DNA from: Treponema sp.
GTDB lineage: Bacteria; Spirochaetota; Spirochaetia; Treponematales; Treponemataceae
Direction: 5' to 3'
DNA: 64,000 nucleotides
Assembly: GCA_024402475.1 (NCBI GenBank)
Contig: JAKSTQ010000007.1
Location: 31,142 to 95,141, forward strand
This document shows positions 61,132 to 64,000 of the stretch, one piece after another. The position numbers and the translations under genes were made by a program. The notes beneath the pieces are model-generated. The model saw only the letters and a program-made list of their open reading frames with translations. It had not been told where the DNA came from and did no database searches. The number at the start of each line of letters is the position of its first letter. Positions within the stretch are counted from its first letter, which is position 1.

Positions 61132-62636
61132 ACCTTGAAATTTGGTTTTATGAAGCTAATTTTGTTAGTTTTTAATCTTTTCCAGTCATCCTTTAGCTTG
61201 TTTTCTTTTAATACCTCATAGCAGAATAACCAATTCTCTTGAAAACTATTTAATGATAATTCTTCTGCATGATCTTGTAATTTTTTTATTGATTCATGAT
61301 TATTTTGTTTATTAACATAAATCCATGAAAAGATTTTTAGTAAACAACTATCAATTTTAAGAATACAATCAATGTTGAATTTATCTATTATTAAATTGTA
61401 TTTAATTGCAAAATATATTGCATAATAAGATTCCTCATAGTTATTATTTTGTAAACCATTGTCATATATACAATTTATAAAATTTGAAAACAAATTTTTA
61501 TCAATATTGAATTTTTCAAAAATACATTCATCTAATATCTGTATTAAATATGGATAAATAATTGCAAGATGAAATACCTGTTTTACAAAATATACTTTCC
61601 CGTTTTCTGACAATGTTTGATTAGCTAAAAATTTTATTCCATAATTAAATACTGCAGAATTATTATTATTGGTTTGCATAAGGTCAAGTAATAAATTCAA
61701 AAACCTCATAACATCATTGTAATCAAAATATTTATTTTGAGGAGTAAAACTTTTTATTCTTACTTTCCAATAATCTTTAGAAAAACTAGGGAGATTACTA
61801 ATACTTGTCTTTTTTAAATTTAATGGCAATCCATAAAACCTTAGCATAGAATTTAAATCTGAAATAAATGACTCAGCTTTTTCATAATTTTCAGTATAAC
61901 ATATATAGTCATCTATATGACGAACAAATGTATAATCCTTCTCCATTAACATCCTGTCTACACAAGTTAAAATTATTTCAGATAATAAATTCGATGCATG
62001 TGGACCTATTAACAAACCATGAGTTTCGCCATTTGTCGTATTTTGACAGTAATGATCTAATTGATTTTCCCACAATGAATTATCATCTTTTTCCTTTTTA
62101 GCTTTTTCTTTGCCTAATAAAGCCCAAGGTATTGAATGTGTATAAATACTTTGAAAACAGGTAGATATATCTGATGTGGCTATATATCTTTTACCAATTA
62201 TTAAATCATCTTGAGGATCGCCATCAATTTTCCAGTTATCATAATTCATCTCGAATAATTTTTTTGTATCTTTAATTTTTCTAATATGAATTCTACTGAC
62301 TTTGTATGGTTGATTACCAACTTGATTTTCAAAATGTATTAGAATATTTTCCCAATATTTTTTTAAATGTTTACATAATTTTTCATATGCAAAGGGATTC
62401 GGTATTCCATAAGGTCTTGGTAAATTTACATTTCTGTTAGATTCAAAATATACATAAGCACTAGCTTCATCTTTATAGCCATGTTTAATTTGAGCTTCTT
62501 GTTTCGAAAAGATACAAAATGCTTCCGAAGTAAAAATTGGTGGTAATTTGTCAGTAAACAAACCATAACCAAGTAAACCATCATATAATTCATCTGGTGA
62601 TATTTCTGACAAACAATTAAAATAAGATTTTAACAT
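61128..62636 (-). CDS. Abi/UG-like reverse transcriptase
   Basis: 502 residues. Motif A SDISTCFQSIYTH (D156), motif B GLLIGPHASNLLSEI (207-221) and the catalytic YxDD as HIDDY (240-244; D242, D243), then a KKTSI motif D/E region. An N-terminal NLPRPYGIPNPFAY block is typical of unknown-group (UG)/Abi RTs. Residues about 310-500 are Leu/Ile/Asn-rich helical repeats, like the alpha-helical C-terminal domain of AbiA/AbiK-type enzymes. It is AT-rich compared with neighbours. AAAGGAAA precedes the start. Subtype (DRT class) cannot be fixed by eye. Confidence 0.85.
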   Translation of the reverse strand: MLKSYFNCLSEISPDELYDGLLGYGLFTDKLPPIFTSEAFCIFSKQEAQIKHGYKDEASAYVYFESNRNVNLPRPYGIPNPFAYEKLCKHLKKYWENILIHFENQVGNQPYKVSRIHIRKIKDTKKLFEMNYDNWKIDGDPQDDLIIGKRYIATSDISTCFQSIYTHSIPWALLGKEKAKKEKDDNSLWENQLDHYCQNTTNGETHGLLIGPHASNLLSEIILTCVDRMLMEKDYTFVRHIDDYICYTENYEKAESFISDLNSMLRFYGLPLNLKKTSISNLPSFSKDYWKVRIKSFTPQNKYFDYNDVMRFLNLLLDLMQTNNNNSAVFNYGIKFLANQTLSENGKVYFVKQVFHLAIIYPYLIQILDECIFEKFNIDKNLFSNFINCIYDNGLQNNNYEESYYAIYFAIKYNLIIDKFNIDCILKIDSCLLKIFSWIYVNKQNNHESIKKLQDHAEELSLNSFQENWLFCYEVLKENKLKDDWKRLKTNKISFIKPNFKV

Positions 62637-62711
62637 ACTTTCATTTCCTTTTATTCTTACTTCAATAAAGATTCAAAAAAAATCTATTAATAATATAGCA
62701 GTCGTATTTAA

Positions 62712-63857
62712 TTATGCTATTATATTCTCACCTAAATCTGAAATAATATTTTCTAAATTGTAATATACATCACATTCATTATTTTTACTTATTGTTAATT
62801 CAAATAAATAGTGCATTTGAACATCACCAGATGCAAGGCAAATATATCGAGAATCATCTTCATCTCTTTCATAACTCCAATTATAAGCATAAATACTTAC
62901 CTGAACAGAAAGATATATAACACCAGAAATAGTTACAGATCCATCTTCTGAAGCTGTAAAATCTTGAATATCAAATTCCTCAATCATATCTATTCCTTCA
63001 TAATCAACATATCCAGAGTCAAAGAAATGACTAAAGTCTTCCGGTTGAGCATTTATACATTCATTAATAATTTCATTTTCTATTGATGAGTAGAGTTGTT
63101 TATTAAAAAGGTTTTCTAAATAACTATTTGCTTTTAGATTTTTTATTGCCCATCCTGTAACTAATTCATCATCATTTCTTGGTTTAATACTTGATAATTG
63201 TGTATTAATCCAATCTTCAACTAGATGTTCATATTCTTCTTCTTTTTGAATCTCATTAAACTTTTCTTGTACTTCAGGAAGTGAAAAAAATTGCTCTATG
63301 TTAATAAGATATTTCATTTCTTGGCTTTCTGATTTTAAATCAGAATGAAAATCTGTTTTATCTTTATTTGCAAAATCTGATGAATTTTCTGAAATGAAAT
63401 AACAATTATTCAAATTATTATTACTCACATAATCTGAACATGTACAGAACAAAGCATAATCTCTAAAGCTTTCTTTGTTTTCTGAAAAAGGCTTTTTTTC
63501 AGAGATATACCGTTCCATAATTCTATTAATCTTAACACTGTCAGATGAGATTATTTTAATACGCCCTTCTGCTTGCAAATTGTTATACTTATTTTTTATT
63601 TCTTCTTGAGAATATGGTTGCAATTGAAACTCAAAGATATTTGAAAACTGTATGTTTTTTAAAATTTTCAAATTCTTTTTTATTGCTGAAATAGAATCTT
63701 TACTCTTTTTTATAGTATGTTTTGTTAATTCACCAACAACTACATCTGGAAGTAAAATTTCAAGTTTCCCCTTTTTTGTGAGAAGTTCCATTCTTTTTTT
63801 TTGCTGTAAAAAAGGATCATTTTCAAGAATATTTGTATCTAAAAAAACATGTAACAT
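62712..63857 (-). CDS. PIN-like domain protein (DUF4935 type) with extra C-terminal domain
   Basis: 381 residues. Residues 1-165 are a PIN-like RNase fold: VFLDTNILEND (D7, N9), VVVGELTK (E43), FRDYALF (D133), and FISENSSDF (about 155-162). Residues about 215-381 are an acidic beta-rich domain of unknown family (SEDGSVTISGVIYLSVQVSIYAYNW). It begins 12 bases after the hsdS stop, with AGAGGAA before the start, so it is likely in the restriction operon. Strongly AT-rich. Probably an RNase effector or toxin. Confidence 0.78.
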   Translation of the reverse strand: MLHVFLDTNILENDPFLQQKKRMELLTKKGKLEILLPDVVVGELTKHTIKKSKDSISAIKKNLKILKNIQFSNIFEFQLQPYSQEEIKNKYNNLQAEGRIKIISSDSVKINRIMERYISEKKPFSENKESFRDYALFCTCSDYVSNNNLNNCYFISENSSDFANKDKTDFHSDLKSESQEMKYLINIEQFFSLPEVQEKFNEIQKEEEYEHLVEDWINTQLSSIKPRNDDELVTGWAIKNLKANSYLENLFNKQLYSSIENEIINECINAQPEDFSHFFDSGYVDYEGIDMIEEFDIQDFTASEDGSVTISGVIYLSVQVSIYAYNWSYERDEDDSRYICLASGDVQMHYLFELTISKNNECDVYYNLENIISDLGENIIA

Positions 63858-63869
63858 AAACAGTTCCTC

Positions 63870-64000
63870 TTACTTCCCCAATTTTTCACAAAGTGGTAAA
63901 AGTTGTTCGATTGCGGCTACAATGCGTTTTTGTTCGGATAGTGGCGGTAATACAAGTACTGTTTTTGCAATAGCATCCATTACCCAGTTTTTATTTCCTA
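63870..64000 (-). CDS. hsdS: Type I restriction specificity subunit HsdS (3' end only)
   Basis: Only the last 43 codons lie in the window. VLPPLSEQKRIVAAIEQLLP followed by LCEKLGK is the conserved end of the second target-recognition half in HsdS. It specifies the DNA site for the restriction-modification complex; hsdM and hsdR should lie to the right of the window. Confidence 0.88.
   Translation of the reverse strand, partial: GNKNWVMDAIAKTVLVLPPLSEQKRIVAAIEQLLPLCEKLGK

Overview
The window is an AT-rich stretch of a spirochaete chromosome, most likely genus Treponema. The evidence is the origin order dnaA-dnaN-recF-DUF721 followed by rpmH-rnpA-yidD-yidC-jag, with gyrB-gyrA divergent from dnaA, an archaeal-type PheT, a cyclophilin-FKBP fusion lipoprotein, and several envelope proteins of treponemal flavour. 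Species cannot be fixed from the sequence alone.

Layout. 1-8 kb: pyrB-pyrI (leftward), then a membrane protein joining an Hsp70-type substrate-binding domain to LysM, a lipoprotein lytic transglycosylase, a Kef-type antiporter with CBS domains, and a LarE-like sulfur transferase. 8-27.5 kb: an aryl-polyene (APE) type biosynthetic locus in two parts. A leftward operon (21.0 to 9.8 kb) holds two ACPs, a fused membrane protein/AMP-ligase, two dehydratases, glycosyltransferase, acyltransferase, thioesterase, LolA-like and MMPL-like exporters and two ketosynthases, with pheT just downstream. A rightward set (24.9-27.5 kb) holds a methyltransferase, a chain-length-factor-like protein and a PlsC-like acyltransferase. 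A TAXI-type TRAP transporter with a DUF1850 protein lies between them. No ketoreductase is present. 27.5-30 kb: yhbY, queH, argA.

30-39.7 kb is the replication-origin neighbourhood. A 1.9-kb intergenic region carries six identical parS palindromes, a DnaA-box cluster, a candidate small RNA with its own promoter and terminator, two copies of a TetR-type operator and a broken transposase. Then follow a hydrolase-acetyltransferase fusion, gyrA and gyrB (leftward), dnaA and dnaN. A second DnaA-box region lies between dnaA and dnaN. 40-58 kb: recF, DUF721, rpmH, rnpA, yidD, yidC and jag in a tightly overlapping run, then housekeeping and envelope genes (PPIases, a ModF-like ABC protein, GH18 protein, UPF0210, putP, NFU protein, aroK, PrsW-like protease) and an initiator tRNA.

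58.2-64 kb is a leftward defence island: end of a type I restriction specificity subunit, a PIN-domain protein, an Abi/UG-like reverse transcriptase, a previously easy-to-miss 44-residue zinc-ribbon protein translationally coupled to it (ATGA overlap), then an AAA15 ATPase, an RloB-like TOPRIM protein and an Abi_C/HEPN protein behind their own promoter with a palindromic operator. This combination is the best candidate in the window for an undescribed composite antiviral system. Nothing here was tested by database search; family calls rest on recognised motifs.
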